Shown here: positions 10,796 through 23,455 of the stretch, one piece after another
Position numbering within the stretch: the first letter of the stretch is position 1
Layout: each line of letters begins with the position of its first letter
Source of the DNA: Berberis thunbergii
Lineage: Eukaryota; Streptophyta; Magnoliopsida; Ranunculales; Berberidaceae
Direction: 5' to 3'
DNA: 64,000 bases
Assembly: GCA_003290165.1 (NCBI GenBank)
Contig: QNQO01000538.1
Span: 124,001 to 188,000, forward strand
Program-made: the position numbers and the translations under genes
The notes under the pieces: model-generated
The model's input: the letters and a program-made list of their open reading frames with translations, nothing else
What the model was told of the DNA's origin: nothing
The model's database searches: none

Positions 10796-13221
10796 GGCTT
10801 AAAAATTTACAGGAAGATTGTTTAAAAATTAATTTTAGGTTTTCATAGTATCTATTTTTGTTTCCAAGTTTTAGGAGGCTAGTGAAGTTTGAATTTGAGC
10901 GAATCCTTTCTACTTCTAGAAAAAATTGTTATTCAATTCTAAGTAATCTTAATCTATATAAAAGGTGTAGCCTTCATTTCAATTCAGAAGAAAGTACAGT
11001 ATCGCATGTATGCAGTGCAATATGTGATTTGCATTTTCAGGTTTCTCACTTCATATGGGGATTTTAATGATTTTGGGAGGGGGCAAGGAGTCTGATGCTT
11101 GCAATAATAGGAATTGGTCCTCTTTTCTCTCTCCCTCTCATCTACTCTCTCTCTTTTTTTTTTTTTTTTTTTTTTTTGTTCTTGTGAGAATTCAATTCTC
11201 TAAGACCAAACATAACGTGTATGTTTTCTGTTATATACTTAAATGCCTTATCCATATTCTACATGCAGTTGCAGTTGGATTTATGTTTACTTGTTTCACA
11301 TTACAGGTGTTTGCAATTAAAGCAACCTTTGAGAGGAACCTGAAAGAATTATATCTATGTTATCTGAAGTCCCCAAAACATGGGGAATTCAGTCTGTGCC
11401 GTTTCTGGGAATATCTTAATTATAATGACTACTATTCGAGTGTCATCAGTGACGGATTGGTCCATTATACTTTTTGAATACAAGTTTCATAATCTTGATA
11501 TCCCCGATATGAATACCTGCTGTAGATAAGACAGAAGATGAGTGCTTAATGTGTTATTCTCTGTTGTGTTCATGAGAAGCAGATTAAGAGGTCCTCGCAT
11601 AATCCGACTCCAAGTTCGTATGCATGTGAAGTATCAACAGCCTCGACTTTTGTGTTTGAATGACCTCTGGAATACCATCAGCTATCACTCATTTTCAAGT
11701 GGAGAACAATATCATTTCGTGTTATCGTGAGGTCCTTGAAAGATGACCGACTCTACATGGTAATCCACCAGGTGTCTAGGCTTTAAACCATTCATTACTG
11801 GGTTCTGAGTGCTTGTGTTGGACTGCAGTGGTTTGGTTTGCAGTTTGTTAGCTTAAGATGTGTTTTAGCAGGCTGTGTTTGAAAGCTATGGAGCTGCACA
11901 TTTAGTTCCAGGCAGATATGCAATGAGAAGGGAGTTGAATTTATGTCTAAGAGACACTGATGGGGAATTTTTTTTTTTTCTGGAGATAATGTTGCAGTTG
12001 CATGTTTGAATCGGGCTTTGTTAAGAGATGTTAAGGATCTTATTCACTAGCACTAAGTAAGCATCTTCTTGTGTCGCTGTGGGATATAATGTCAGAAATA
12101 TGAGAATTGACTATTTGCATAGGAGTATGGGATTTTGCAAGGGTTAAAGATTTCACTGTTATGGATTGTGAAGAAGAATGTTGGTTAGCCTGTTTGGACT
12201 GACTTTACGCCCCGCAACATTCTGTCACTTTGCTTGTATGTTGTAACCAAATTGCCAAGGTCTGAACAAATTTGGCTGGTGGGAAATGCCGTCAGTTTCC
12301 AGACAATATGTGCTCTGAGTTTTCATTGTAAATCATCTATTATATTTGTATTTACAGGATATAACAGATGCAATGTGATTCTGTAGATCTTGAAAAATAT
12401 GTAGTATCTCTCTCAGCATTCATTTCGCTGATACTTAATTAGACTTTCACAGGCATCAAGGTAGCATATATCATCATGCTAACCTAGACACATTTTAAGG
12501 GTAGCTCCAGAGATGCCAAACCTGTTTTCGGGGAATCTGTACTTTAGGAGATCCAGCATTCCAAAAAACTGAGACCCTTGTCCGGCTTGAATGACTTCAT
12601 TATGCTAATGGGAATGTTGTGACCAGACTTGGAGCCAATGACTGATTTTGCAATTTGAAATGCAGCTTTCCGCGGTGGAGAGAAGGCTAAAATAAACAAA
12701 ATGCCACTTTTCTAACTATTCAATCCATTTTCTCTTTAACAAGTATTTGATTTGATTTGATTAAGTCATGGGTGGCTTACACATTGATTCAAATGGACAA
12801 AGTTGTCTACAAGGGCAGGAACGACTAAGAGTCGTCTTGGAGCCCACAATCACGTGGCATTCTTCATTAACAATGACTCAAAGTTGATCGACCAAATGAA
12901 AAGAAAGGAATCAAGAAATGAGACCTGGTCACCCATATGACCTCCATGTTGGCCTAATTATCTGCTTTACCCTGCGAATAGGACAAATATCTTCATTGGA
13001 TTGGATTATTCATTTCCGTTCTTTTTATCTTCTTCCCAATCCCACTTTTGTTCCTTTCCAACATTTTTGCCGTATAGTTTTGATCTACACAGTGCAGTGT
13101 AAATAACGTCAAAGAAAGCTGTTTGTTTATGTAATGCATGATTTTGACTCTGTCAACTCCATGTTTGCTTTTGGTTTTTGTTTATTTATGGTTTATCACC
13201 GGCTTCAGTTATTTGCGGACA
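10796..13221. other. Intergenic; poly(T) tract and unassigned open segments
   Basis: No gene could be built. A 24 bp poly(T) lies at 11154-11177. Between 11040 and 11740 there are acceptor-like sites (TTTTCAG at about 11035-11041, ACATTACAG near 11307) followed by open stretches. One near 11577-11670, read in the frame KQIKRSSHNPTPSSY, is serine-rich and could be a relic exon, but no domain is recognisable. The frame spanning the poly(T) is an artefact giving poly-Phe. 11740-13220 shows only AT-rich DNA. Confidence 0.4.
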
Positions 13222-13440
13222 AAATTTGGTATATTATATTTTTGTACCATTAAATTTGTTGGACCGAGATGTTTGTACTATTAAATTTGAATCGTTAGAT
13301 TTATCTTGATATATGTGTTTTATTAAATTTGGTATATTATATTTTTTTCAAGATTAGTGTAATATTAAATTTGACCGTTAGATTTACTTTGAGATGTGTA
13401 TTTTATTAAATTTGAACCATTTGATGTTTTTCGAGATGTG
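13222..13440. repeat. Imperfect ~82 bp tandem repeat, AT-rich
   Basis: Units beginning AAATTTGAATCGTTAGATTT (about 13284) and AAATTTGACCGTTAGATTTA (about 13366) share a following TTTTATTAAATTTG block, with a partial third unit on each side. It sits just upstream of the BPA1-like gene promoter. Confidence 0.6.
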
Positions 13441-13551
13441 TGTTGAATTGTGTAGATTTTGGTGAAAGGGATGGGGAGAGTGAGTGGGGAGAACCGTTTA
13501 AAAGCAATCTAACGGCTCTAATTATGCACATGAGGAGTCCCGTGCATAGTG

Positions 13552-13583
13552 CACGTGAGCCAGCCACGGAGTGTCATAAATAG
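13552..13583 (+). promoter_or_regulatory. G-box and TATA-like sequence of the BPA1-like gene
   Basis: A CACGTG G-box lies at 13552-13557 and ATAAATAG, a TATA-like sequence, at 13576-13583, followed by CT-rich DNA (13645-13740) typical of a plant 5' UTR. The start codon is at 13770. The transcription start is not known; roughly 13610-13660 is inferred from spacing. Confidence 0.4.
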
Positions 13584-13769
13584 ACATTTTGAGCAAAAAG
13601 TAAGGGCATTTATGGCATATGATTGCATTGAGTTTCAGTACATTCCCTTCTTTCCTCCGTCAGCGCTGTCTCGTCACGTTATCATTTTTGGCAGATAATC
13701 TCTCTCTTCTCTCTGAAACATCTGAGTGAGACTCCTCCAGTCCTCCGCAAAGCAATAATTCAAAACAAA

Positions 13770-16700
13770 ATGCAGGTGAGGTTTTCAAAACCCTAGCTTA
13801 CTACTGCTGTTGTTGAAGCAGAAACAAACGTCTCTTTCTCTCTCAGTCACTTGGTTACAATGTCGTTTCATCTCTCTCACTGAGTGTGTGTGTGTTTGGG
13901 TTTTGCAGACAAGAACAGTTGAAGTAGGCAATGTTTCAGATCTAGCAGGGCAAAGAGAGATTCAAGAATTCTTCTCCTTCTCTGGAGAGATTGAACACAT
14001 CCACATCCAGTAATTTCTCTTCATTCCTTCAACTTCTTTCTTTCTCTCAAGAGGTTTTTGTTTTCAGACTGAGATTTGGACTTGTTTTATTCTAATTCTT
14101 CTTGCAGTGGTGCTGGGAGATCCAAGCTTGCATTCGTTACATTCAAGGATCCTAAAGCGCTCGAAATCGCCTTGTTGTTATCGGTACCAATTATTCTTCA
14201 CTTCTTTACTTCAAATCTTCATATGCTCACGCGCTCCTTTTTGGTTGGATTCAAATTCAATCCAAAATCTTCAAATCTCCAACTTAACTGAAGAAGAGTC
14301 CTTTATGTATGTGTACTTGTGTAGAGGAGCATTATGAAAGAAATAAAATTAGGGGTTCCCAAGTGGCTACCTAGAGCCATTAATTTGAATCCTTTCTGTT
14401 GATTTTAGTAGATTCCAGCTTTGAGTGTTTGTGCAATAAATAAGATTTCATCAAGGGATTTAGGCATAGATGCTCACTTATGAGCTAAATCAATCTGATT
14501 TTAGATTACAATCATGTGATGTAGATTTGGCTTATGTGTGGCGAAGAATCAAACGTCTTTCACCATTTCAATCAGGAATTAGAATATTTACTTCAAGCTG
14601 TATCAAGGATGAAACACTCTCAAATACAATGACTAGCATTAATATTTTATTTTATTACTTTTTTTTTAATTATTGGGAAAATTCAATGTACTGATTTGTT
14701 GCACAAGGAATTGAGTATAATTTTTAACATTTATGAAGCTCGCAGTTTGTGTGAAGATAGTGACTAGCATTTTAGGTCATGAGCATTTTTAATTTATTTT
14801 GAAGTTAAACACCATGTCACTTCAAGTGTTGGGATTTGGTTTCTTTTAGAGTCAGAAGCATAACATATTTCTTCAAAGCACAAATGAAATGTTGCCTGGG
14901 CCTTTTAGTCGCAAATAACATAGTATGCCAATGGCACAGAGAAAAGCATCCCCAGCATTATACCCTTCAATCTCATAAATGAGACTCTCCTTAGGAAATG
15001 GTTTTGGGGGATTTTTATTCAAAAGAAAGTAGCCTTTCAAATATGTCATCCGAGCAAAATATGGCCTGGATGGTGGGAATTCTTCATAAAGCATCCATCA
15101 TAGTATGCCAATGGCATTATGGCACGGAGAAAAGCATCCCCATCCCCAATCTTATGGATTCCTTTTTGGCAAGTGGAGAAACGTAAACAAATAAGTTGAT
15201 ATATCATATATGGCTTGGTGAGGGAAGCATTCAATCCCATTTCCCAAGGTGTTGTTCTTTCTAGTTTTAAAGAATGGTTTGATAAAGGCCATATGAACTC
15301 CTAGATCTTACACCTCTTCTCTCGTCCAATCTGTCTCCATTCCACAACATCTAGTCAAGGAAAGCCCCAACCAGCCTGAGGTCAACCAGTCCCCCCGCTT
15401 CCATATAGCCACTATTTGAACTTGAAAGTAGATTGACCCCAACTTACACTCTCGATGTTTGGAAGTTTTTCTTGCTCATTCCAGAGCTATTCCATCTTTT
15501 GCTACTACCGTTTGCGCTAGCATTGTAGTTAAGGCGTTGAGGTTGAGGTAGAGGCGAGGCACCTCAGTGAAGTGAGGCGGTCTTAACATTTTTTAAAGAT
15601 TTGTTTTTAAAGTGAAATACATCATTTTGATAAGTATCATAAGCAAATATGTAAAAAAAAAAAAAAAAAAGTGACACAACTACCTAGAATCAAAATGGAA
15701 ATATAATAAATTTGTATAGCATAACGAAAAGTTGCACTACATAAGTGTCAAATAACTTGCAACATCTACTAAATTATTAAAAATCAATAATCTTGAAATA
15801 ATAGAAACTTGAGAATATTAAGCATTTGTTAGGAGAAATTGTTGGAGTGGTTGGTAAAATCTACAAGTATGATTATTGTTGGTATTCCAAAAGCATAAAA
15901 ATCATTGAACTATGCTATGAAAAATCAAGATTGATGTTGATCACATGGTATGCTTTCTCCAAAAAAATAATAAAAAAGTGTGACAAATTTATCAAAACTT
16001 CAAAATGTTTTATCTTTTTTTTTTATCAAAGTTATCAAATGTTACATCAAGAAGCATAAAACCCCATTATAAAGTGGGTTGCAACATCTTTTCGCTGCAA
16101 TTGGGCTGGATGCAACCAGTTTTAGGCTGAGGCGGTCCGAGGTAGACGCCACATTTCACCGCACCGCATTGCCTCACTTTGATGCAAAATTTTGTAAAAA
16201 CGCCTTGAGGCACGCCTAGTCAGTTGCCTCGACTAGATTGTGCACTAGAAGTACAGAAAACTTAACTTTCTAGAAAACCTGAGAGTGTTTGTTCAATAGT
16301 TGCTCCATCAATCGTCTGCACTAGACAAGATAGCAGAGAAGTCCTAACTTGGTTGAAAACCCACTGATCCATGCTTCATTCATAGACCAAATACCATTCT
16401 TGTTAATTCATTGAATTCAGGAGGATGGACTCATAAATCTTACTCCAACTGTCATGCCCGATTTCAAGACACCGAATATCTAAAAAATCGAGACGTGACA
16501 TCAACCAACCTTTTTTTTTAAACTTTACTTACCAATGGTTACAACTACTAGCAAATAACAAATTCAACTAATAAGCAAAACAAGAATGATAACACAACAC
16601 CGGTAAAGCAAACAACACATACCATAGATCACAGAGCGGGGAGGAACACACTAAGAAAACTATTCGGCCAACTACTGAATGTCATACACGCCTCAAAAGG

Positions 16701-19700
16701 ACTATCAATATTCCTGTCAATACAAATGATCACCTCAAGTACCGCAATCAGAATAAAATTCTCGAGAACTCGTCAATGGCAATAATCATTTTTGTCACTG
16801 AATTCCTCCAATAGCCAACACTATAATGTTCATTTCGAGTCCATATCATATCCACTAATATCTCAAGTGACTCCAAAGAAAATGATATCACAAATCTCTC
16901 AAACTACTCTTTCAAATTTCTCCTCGACATTGCCCAAAACATCAACAACGGACATCCACTACGAGTCATCACTTTCAAAAAGAAAACTCGGGTTTACACA
17001 AAGACCAAACAACCCACTAACACTTCTAACTTCTCTACCCAATCCCACATTCGAAGGCAAGCTAAGGATTGTTGCTTAGTATAACCATGGCTTTGATACC
17101 AAATTGTTACGCCCGATTTTCAAGACACCGAAATATCTCAAAAACCGAGACACGACATCAACCAACCTTTTTTTTTCCCTTTAACTTTACTTGCCAATGG
17201 TTACAACTACTAGCAAATAACAAATCCAACCAATAAGCAAAACAAAAACGATAACACAACACCAGTAAAGCAAGCAACACATACCATAGATCACAGAGCA
17301 GGTAGGAACACATTAAGAAAACTATTCGGCCAACTACTATAAAAAATATTTACCTTTTTTGTTATGTTATATTTTCCAAAGTCAATAAAGTAATGCTCCC
17401 CTTCTCTGTTATGATACATGCAGGGAGCAACAATAGTAGATCAGATTGTGAGTATATCTCCAGTTGAAAACTACAATCCTGTGATTGAGGTATGGGTAAA
17501 CTCCATTCTAATTTTGAAGATAATTTCCAATTAATGCTTAGAGTGATTCTCATTATATGCAATGCGTGCATGCAGGAGCAAAGGCTGGTGGAAAGTGCTG
17601 CAAGTGTGGCTGATAGTGAAAATATGACAGATGGTCTTGAGGTGCCAACAAACTTTACGCTCATTAGTATTTTAAAACTAAGTTCTCTCTATGATTATAC
17701 CTGTCTCATAAACTGCTTGTTCGGTTTAGAAGTGGTATAACAGTACAAGAATCATGTTTTATTTGAATGATAATCATTTTGATGGACCTCACCTGTGTTG
17801 TTTATTTAACGAATATCCTACCATTGATATGGAGAGAAAAAAAGAAAGTCAAACTTGGTAATAGTAATAATTTATTAATGGAATGCTTACATACCAGTCA
17901 CTACCTTTGCTTTTTTCTCATGACTATGGCTAATTACATGTTCCGAAATTTCTATGAAAGTAGCATACCATTAGTTTTGCTTTCCATGTATATGTAGTTT
18001 AATACCCCCTTTTTTTGCAGAACAAAAATAGCTCTCCAAACAATGGACGCGTTTATGTGAGTAAAGCGCAAGAAACTGTTACAAATATACTGGCCAAGGG
18101 GTCATCTATTGGACAAGATGCCATTAACAAGGCTAAAGCCTTCGATGAGAAACATCAGTTGACAGCCAATGCATCTGCCAAGGTCATTTCTTTTGACAGG
18201 AGGGTTGGGCTTTCAGAAAAGGTAACTGTCGGCATTTCAGTCGTTAATGAGAAGGTGAAGTCTGTGGATCAGAGATTACAGGTTTCAGATAAAACAATGG
18301 CAGCGTTAATTACAGCAGAAAGAAAATTGAATGATACAGGTTCTGCTGTCAAAACGAGTAGGTAGGTACTTTCCTCAGCTTTTATTTTTGGGTACTTGTT
18401 ATTGTGCATCACACGCTTCCATACCTTCTTAATGTCTTGTGAGTCGTGATGAAGGTGGCAATCCCACTGTTCATATTCAGTTCAAATTTAAGTAATAGAA
18501 TTCAGCCGTATTCTCAAGTACATTATGCTTTAATATTAAGGTACCTAGGTGAAAACCATTTTTAAACACCGAGTCTTTGAATATCAATTGAAATAATGAA
18601 TTATAACATTCAAGGTTATCGTATTCGTGTGTCATTATGCAATGTGTGTAGGGTTTTTTTGTAGAAACATTGTTACACTATTGCTTAGATGGGCTCATGG
18701 GCTTGAAGCTCTGTTTTGCAAATTCAAAATTGTCATTGTATCATATGTATAATTTCTTTAAGAAAATATACTTAAAGGATGCATCTATATATATATATAT
18801 ATATTTCTAGGTGGATTATTTTATTGCACATGCACAAAAGGAATAGTAAAATGAAGCGCTGAAAGATAACTAGAAGTTAATTTCTTTCGTTTCCAAATAC
18901 AGTGTTAAGTTGATGTGATTATGGTAGAGGCAAACAAACGGTCAATTAAGTGTAAGAATTGAACATCTTTCAATTGGTAAACTAGGGAATTAACCTGAAA
19001 ACCAAAGGAAGAAAAGAGTTGTTTCTCTCAAATATTTAAAAAATAATAATAATAATAATTTTTTTTAATTAACTAATTACATGACTCCTGGCCTTAATTC
19101 TATTACAAGAAGGATACATGTGGACGAGGATTCAAGATGATTCCAGTGGAGAGGACCCAGTAGAGTTATGGGAGAGGCATTAGTGAATGTGGGATGCCTC
19201 ATTCTGAGAAGATGTGGAAGGAAAAAAAAGGCCAAGGAAGCAAGAGCTGTGGGTCTCTTTTGGTAGGTGGATTAATCAGTGGAGGTGGTCAAGAGGCTCG
19301 GGCTTAATTAGAGGTAAAAAAACACAGGCGATTTAGTGGCTACAACAAGAAGGTCATTATCAACTCTACTAGCTCAAGCTTGTTACAGGCCTCGTTGGTA
19401 CCCTTTGAAGCAAGCTTAGGTCCCAAAGAAGGGTTCCAGTTTGGACAATCATAGCTAGATTTTGGGGTCCCTGGCGATCTAACTCAATCTTTTCCTGATG
19501 GGCTTTGACCTAGAACTGAAATGAAGTGGACTGGATACAGATTCTGACATTATTGACTTGGAAAATGATGATTTGTTTGGTGGGGAGGGCCTATAGGGTG
19601 AAATGTAATCTTTATCTTTGTTCTTGAAAGGACTATGCTTTTAGTTGTGTGCTTTTTATCATATGAAGTTACGAACAGCGCAATAACCGAGGAGTACTGC

Positions 19701-21267
19701 AAGAATATCTTCTCTTAAGGAATCACATGATGGATGTCATTGCCAACGTCATGAATGATTCAAAAGTTCTAAGAGATTGATTGATCTTTTTGTAGAATGA
19801 GGTGAGGTGAATGGGACTATCGATCACTTGAGGCTTCATTTCATGTCAGCTACGTAAGTATGGTCTTACTTTATAAGCCTATTTGATGATTGGGTAGTTT
19901 TGGAGACAATCAAGGATGTGATTTGGAAACCTTCAGCTTTGTGTAAGACCTAGTGTTGATCTTTATTTAAATTATTTTTTTTAATATTTTCTTATGGTGG
20001 GGGTATGAAAGGGAAAAACCAGAGGATGTTTAAAAATATATCAGGTATCTTATAAGGGATATTCTGGATACTATATGGTATTGGAGATTCGGCAAATGCA
20101 TCTCTAAAGGGATGATTCTACTTCATAGAGTTTTTGTATCATTCCTAAGAGCAAGGCAAATCTATCATAATTGCACTTTTATGAGCTGTTGTTGAATCCA
20201 TGCATTACCTTTAACAATGGGGGAATATCAAAGATTTTCCCAAGTCCTTGGAAATTTTAGTTTCCTTGTTTGGTTCTTAACCTTTGGTGATTCCCTTGAT
20301 TGATTGATGCACTGTTACGGCAAATTATATATGTGCTATATTATTTTCACCCTATTCCTTCAAACTGTAATCAGATTTTGTCTTTTTAATGTCTGGTCTG
20401 GTTGCAATGCAAATGACTTTATCTTCCTTGGGCGGTGATAATAAAATATACTTTTATGATTTCACAGATATGTAACTGCTGGAGCAGCATGGTTTAGTGG
20501 TGCTTTTAACAAGGTAGCGAAGGTTGGCCAGGTTGCGGGTACGAAAACTAGGGAAAAGTTCCAGTTAGCTGTGTCGAACTTGACTACTAAAGTAAGTAAT
20601 CACTTGCTTAAAAAATCATTTATTCTTGTATTTGCAGGTTGGCTTCAAGCTTTGGAACCAAACTTGTAAAAGTGATGTTCCATAACTAATAGATCTGAGT
20701 AAATTCTAAGCTAAACATTGTGGGACCACTTATTTTGAAAATTGATTTTCTTACCTGCGGAAATATTTTTGTTTTAGGTGGTGGGTTAATAAATCATACT
20801 TTTTTCCACTGATACATGCTTACCGGCTTGGAAAATGGAAGCAATGGGCCTTGTCCCATTTTTTCTTATCCATAGAGAGACTTCTCTGCAGTCTAGGAAA
20901 ATTGGATTGTGCAGCTGAAAATATGATTAATGCATATAACAAACTCTCAATGAAAGGTTACCAAATGATTTTACAGCTTCCTATCTGTTGCATTTGTTAG
21001 ATAAAGAGAAGTCATTAATCAGTTGCTAACAATATGTACCTAACTACCTAATCAGTTTTCTTACTTGGGTTAATGATGGTTCCATGTCAAAACTATCATG
21101 TGCATATTTTTATTTTTACTAACAGTCAAACACCATTGATGACTTTTCCTTGAATTTATTTTATACTTCCCAAGGCCAAGATTCATTTCTTATTTATTTT
21201 AAATCGCTAAACCTGGTGTCTTATGTGACAACATTCGTGATTGTAGGATTCTCCTATTGCTGCGTAA
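13770..21267 (+). CDS. BPA1-like RRM protein (binding partner of ACD11 family), 8 exons
   Basis: Coding exons are 13770-13775, 13909-14009, 14108-14183, 17424-17489, 17576-17641, 18021-18361, 20468-20591 and 21247-21267. All introns are GT-AG, phases agree, and the total is 801 bp for 266 residues, the usual family length. An N-terminal RRM (about residues 2-75) has RNP2-like VEVGNV and RNP1-like SKLAFVTF. It runs into GATIVDQIVSISPVENY, diagnostic for the BPA1/BPL group. The C-terminal half (about residues 110-260) is an Ala/Lys-rich segment with KAKAFDEKHQLTANASAKV and AAWFSGAFNKVAKVGQ, conserved in the family. Members bind the sphingolipid-transfer protein ACD11 and dampen cell death and immunity in Arabidopsis; that role is inferred here. 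The first exon encodes only Met-Gln. The exon 5 donor (GAG|GTGCCA) is a weak consensus. Introns 3 (3240 bp) and 6 (2106 bp) are unusually long. No disabling change seen. Confidence 0.9.
14919..15143. repeat. Direct repeat in intron 3
   Basis: CATAGTATGCCAATGGCA followed by a GAGAAAAGCATCCCCA block occurs near 14919-14955 and again near 15100-15143, the second copy with an 8-base insertion (TTATGGCA). Both lie in the third intron of the BPA1-like gene. I cannot tell whether it is a duplication or part of an unrecognised element. Confidence 0.6.
15530..16250. mobile_element. Probable non-autonomous hAT-like element with aggcg-rich ends
   Basis: The left part (about 15531-15590) has GGCGTTGAGG and AGGCGAGGCACCTCAG. 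The right part (about 16130-16240), in inverse orientation, has GCCTCACTTTGATGC and CGCCTTGAGGCACGCC. A low-complexity AT-rich core with an A18 run (15653-15670) separates them. This organisation resembles the better-defined elements at 33412 and 49270, but I found no clean target duplication, so the borders are approximate. Confidence 0.4.
16450..17338 (-). mobile_element. TRIM (miniature LTR retrotransposon) in intron 3
   Basis: Two direct repeats of about 230 bp, 16450-16676 and 17105-17338, share long near-identical blocks (CATACCATAGATCACAGAGC, AACTATTCGGCCAACTACT). They begin TGTCATGCCCG and TGTTACGCCCG. Immediately inside the right repeat, on the minus strand, is TGGTATCAAAGC (17101-17090), matching the tRNA-iMet primer binding site TGGTATCAGAGC at 11 of 12 bases, three bases from the repeat end. 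The element is therefore read on the minus strand with its 5' LTR on the right. Total length of 889 bp, short LTRs and no gag or pol fit the TRIM class. The 95-codon frame inside (16792-17079) has no domain. No clear target duplication was found. Confidence 0.75.
18362..20467. other. Intron 6 of the BPA1-like gene
   Basis: This is 2.1 kb with no internal gene. It contains a short (TA)n run near 18788-18802, an (AAT)n-like tract near 19041-19060, and a less AT-rich part (about 19100-20300) that reads like old transposon-derived DNA, with no motif I can assign. Confidence 0.5.
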
Positions 21268-23073
21268 CACATTGTCAGCCTTAAAGATGGAGCTATCTCT
21301 CTGAAGGATTCTGATCAGCAATGCAGTTGTTGAAAACAGATAATGTTTGAAGGTGGCCGACTTGTGCTATTGGATTATGTTGTGTGGTGGTGTGATGCCG
21401 TGTGCCTTCGGGTAGTTAATTCATTCTATTATTTGTTCCTAAGCCATATGTTCATTACTTGTTTCTGCCATTTAGGGTTTTGATGCATCTTCTATAGTAG
21501 TTTTTTCGTTTTTGTTGAAGAAATTTGTAACCAAATAACTGTTGCTTAAACATTTGAGACTGGCCTAACTGGCTTCATACAAGAATCACTGAACTCTAGT
21601 GTGGCAGAAATTATTAGCTTTTTCCATTGGAGTTGCATATATTATGGACTGAGCTCAGATATCAAACTGCAGAAGCAAAACATTATTTGATACACAGGGT
21701 CCACCTTGAAAACTTGCACATAATATCATTTTTTTTTCTACTTCCTCAGCAGCATAGCAGCATCCAAAAGACCAAAACTCGTTCGGTATCAGTCGAATAA
21801 ATGACTGCAAGTCAACTTGAAGAAAAGCCAAGAATGGTTTAAGTCTACAAATGGGTGATAGCCACTACCACATCCATGGCAATGAATCTACTGATACAAC
21901 TACCACACCAATATCATTGACACTACCACCAACAATGCTACATTATCACCACAACAGCCATACCACTCTGGCGTTGAACCTATGGGTTTAACTCTGTTCT
22001 TCACCATCACCTCAGTTATTGCATATTTGTATTCTTGATTTGCCCAAGCTACTGTTCCATTGTGGTTGCATGTAAAATATAAACTGCCATCTTGATTGTA
22101 TCAGACAATTCACATTGCACATTTGCACTGTCAATTATTGGATCCCATGTGCCTCTTTAATAGTAAACAACTAGTTGGTTTGTAGCCTTGCCTTTGAATC
22201 TAAACATAAAAAAAACTTTGTTTCATTGTAAAGCCAAAAACCAGTCTTAGTTGTTACTTTACCTACTTGAATCTACACTCATGCTCAGCAAGTCAAGCTG
22301 GTGGTTGCCTCAACTTAAAGGCGATTGTTTTGAAGGCTGTCGAAATATTTATAGTTTTATAAGGTCAGATAACAGCTAAGCTAACTAACAGCTGTAGAAG
22401 TTAGCTGGCTTGGCAATGAAGTGTACTATATTTATATTTATTTATAGTTTTGAGGGCTGTAGAAATATGTATATGTTACTTGAGCACAAAGTAAAATTAT
22501 TTATATTAGGAGGGTTTGTATTTTGTTTTTGTTTTTGTTTTTGTTTTTGTTTTTGAACATGAGAAATGCAAAACCGTAAAAAGCCTAGCTAAGTTCGTTG
22601 TTGACGAGAAAGCGCTGCAACTGAAGCATGTTTGAATCCATTGTCCAAGCCATATTTGAATGATCTTTGTTTTTTCTTAATCAGTCATATTAAAATAAAA
22701 TTAAAAATTAAAAGTCAATTCCAAACTTTGTACCTGTATAATTAACTCGCAATTTCCGTGGTAGGTGAAGCAGCTGGTCAAGAGTCGAGACCTGTATAAC
22801 AGCCAATTTTTACCTAAGTAGAGGCTCAAGGGTAAATATGGTATTCTAATATCTGATTAAGTGTACTCATCTGAAGAAGCATCCAATGGCGAAAGCCAAT
22901 CTTTGGGGTATCACATGCCACTTAATAAACTCTTTCAGTGCCTCGCTTAATGGACTTTTATAAATTTATTTATTAGTTATTGTAGTTACATGGAAATGGC
23001 TCTTGTGAACCCTAATTCAAATTTCACGTCCACTGCTTGTGCTTTCAAATCCAGCTCAATCAACAACAAAAAA
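21268..23073. other. 3' UTR of the BPA1-like gene and intergenic DNA
   Basis: The 3' UTR probably runs to about 21540; the polyadenylation site is not certain. The rest is AT-rich with no gene recognised. A (GTTTTT) hexamer repeat of about five units lies at 22521-22555. Confidence 0.5.
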
Positions 23074-23219
23074 TCTAACTGTCGAGGGAAATGGCGAGGA
23101 AAACAGCGAGGGAGGGAGAGGGATGTCCATCCCCTTCGGGATGTGTGCTATGACTTTTCTTGCACGCATCCCAGAGGTGATGCCCCCCCCCCCCCTCGCT
23201 GTTTTCCTCTACACTTAGA
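23074..23219. mobile_element. GC-rich hairpin element, copy A (146 bp)
   Basis: The left arm reads TCTAACTGTCGAGGGAAATG then GCGAGGAAAACAGCGAGG. The right arm, reverse-complemented, reads TCTAAGTGTAGAGGAAAACA then GCGAGG. The arms meet around a centre containing GGGATGTGTGC/GCACGCATCCC. A C14 run sits in the right arm. It shares terminal TCTA and the repeated GCGAGGAAAAC word with hairpins at 30173 and 51221, so the three form one family. This copy is the most diverged. No coding role; resembles a foldback/MITE. Confidence 0.75.
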
Positions 23220-23240
23220 CGGGTTCAATCAACAATGACT

Positions 23241-23455
23241 AATGGAAGAAGATATTCATGACTCGTGGGAAGAACAATAAGGATCTCTTTGGTTATATGG
23301 AATTTATGAGGAAATTACCTACTGAACTACATTTAAGTTACTGAACTATAAGGAATTTATGAGGAAATTTATGGAAGAAGATATTCATGAATCGTGGGAA
23401 GAACAATAAGGAATTTATGAGGAAATTACCGACTGAACTACATATAAGTTAATTT
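23241..23455. repeat. ~120 bp segmental duplication at the left end of a MITE
   Basis: A block starting ATGGAAGAAGATATTCATGA (about 23242) recurs at about 23361. In both copies it is followed by CGTGGGAAGAACAATAAGGA, GGAATTTATGAGGAAATTAC and CTGAACTACAT. The duplication spans the outer edge of the Tourist-like MITE at 23281, so it arose after that insertion. The copies differ at a few bases, and the first has 15 extra bases at the MITE tip. Confidence 0.75.

Noticed and set aside
11055..11477. A 140-codon frame with a poly-Phe run
   Set aside because: It runs through a 24 bp poly(T) tract; no domain or codon bias supports it.
16792..17079. A 95-codon frame inside the TRIM
   Set aside because: TRIMs are non-coding; the translation lacks gag or pol motifs and is serine/threonine-rich low complexity.
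23161..23200. C14 run as a possible sequencing error or G-quadruplex
   Set aside because: It lies within the right arm of a hairpin whose left arm is G-rich at the same place, so it is better explained by that element; the exact length may still be uncertain.
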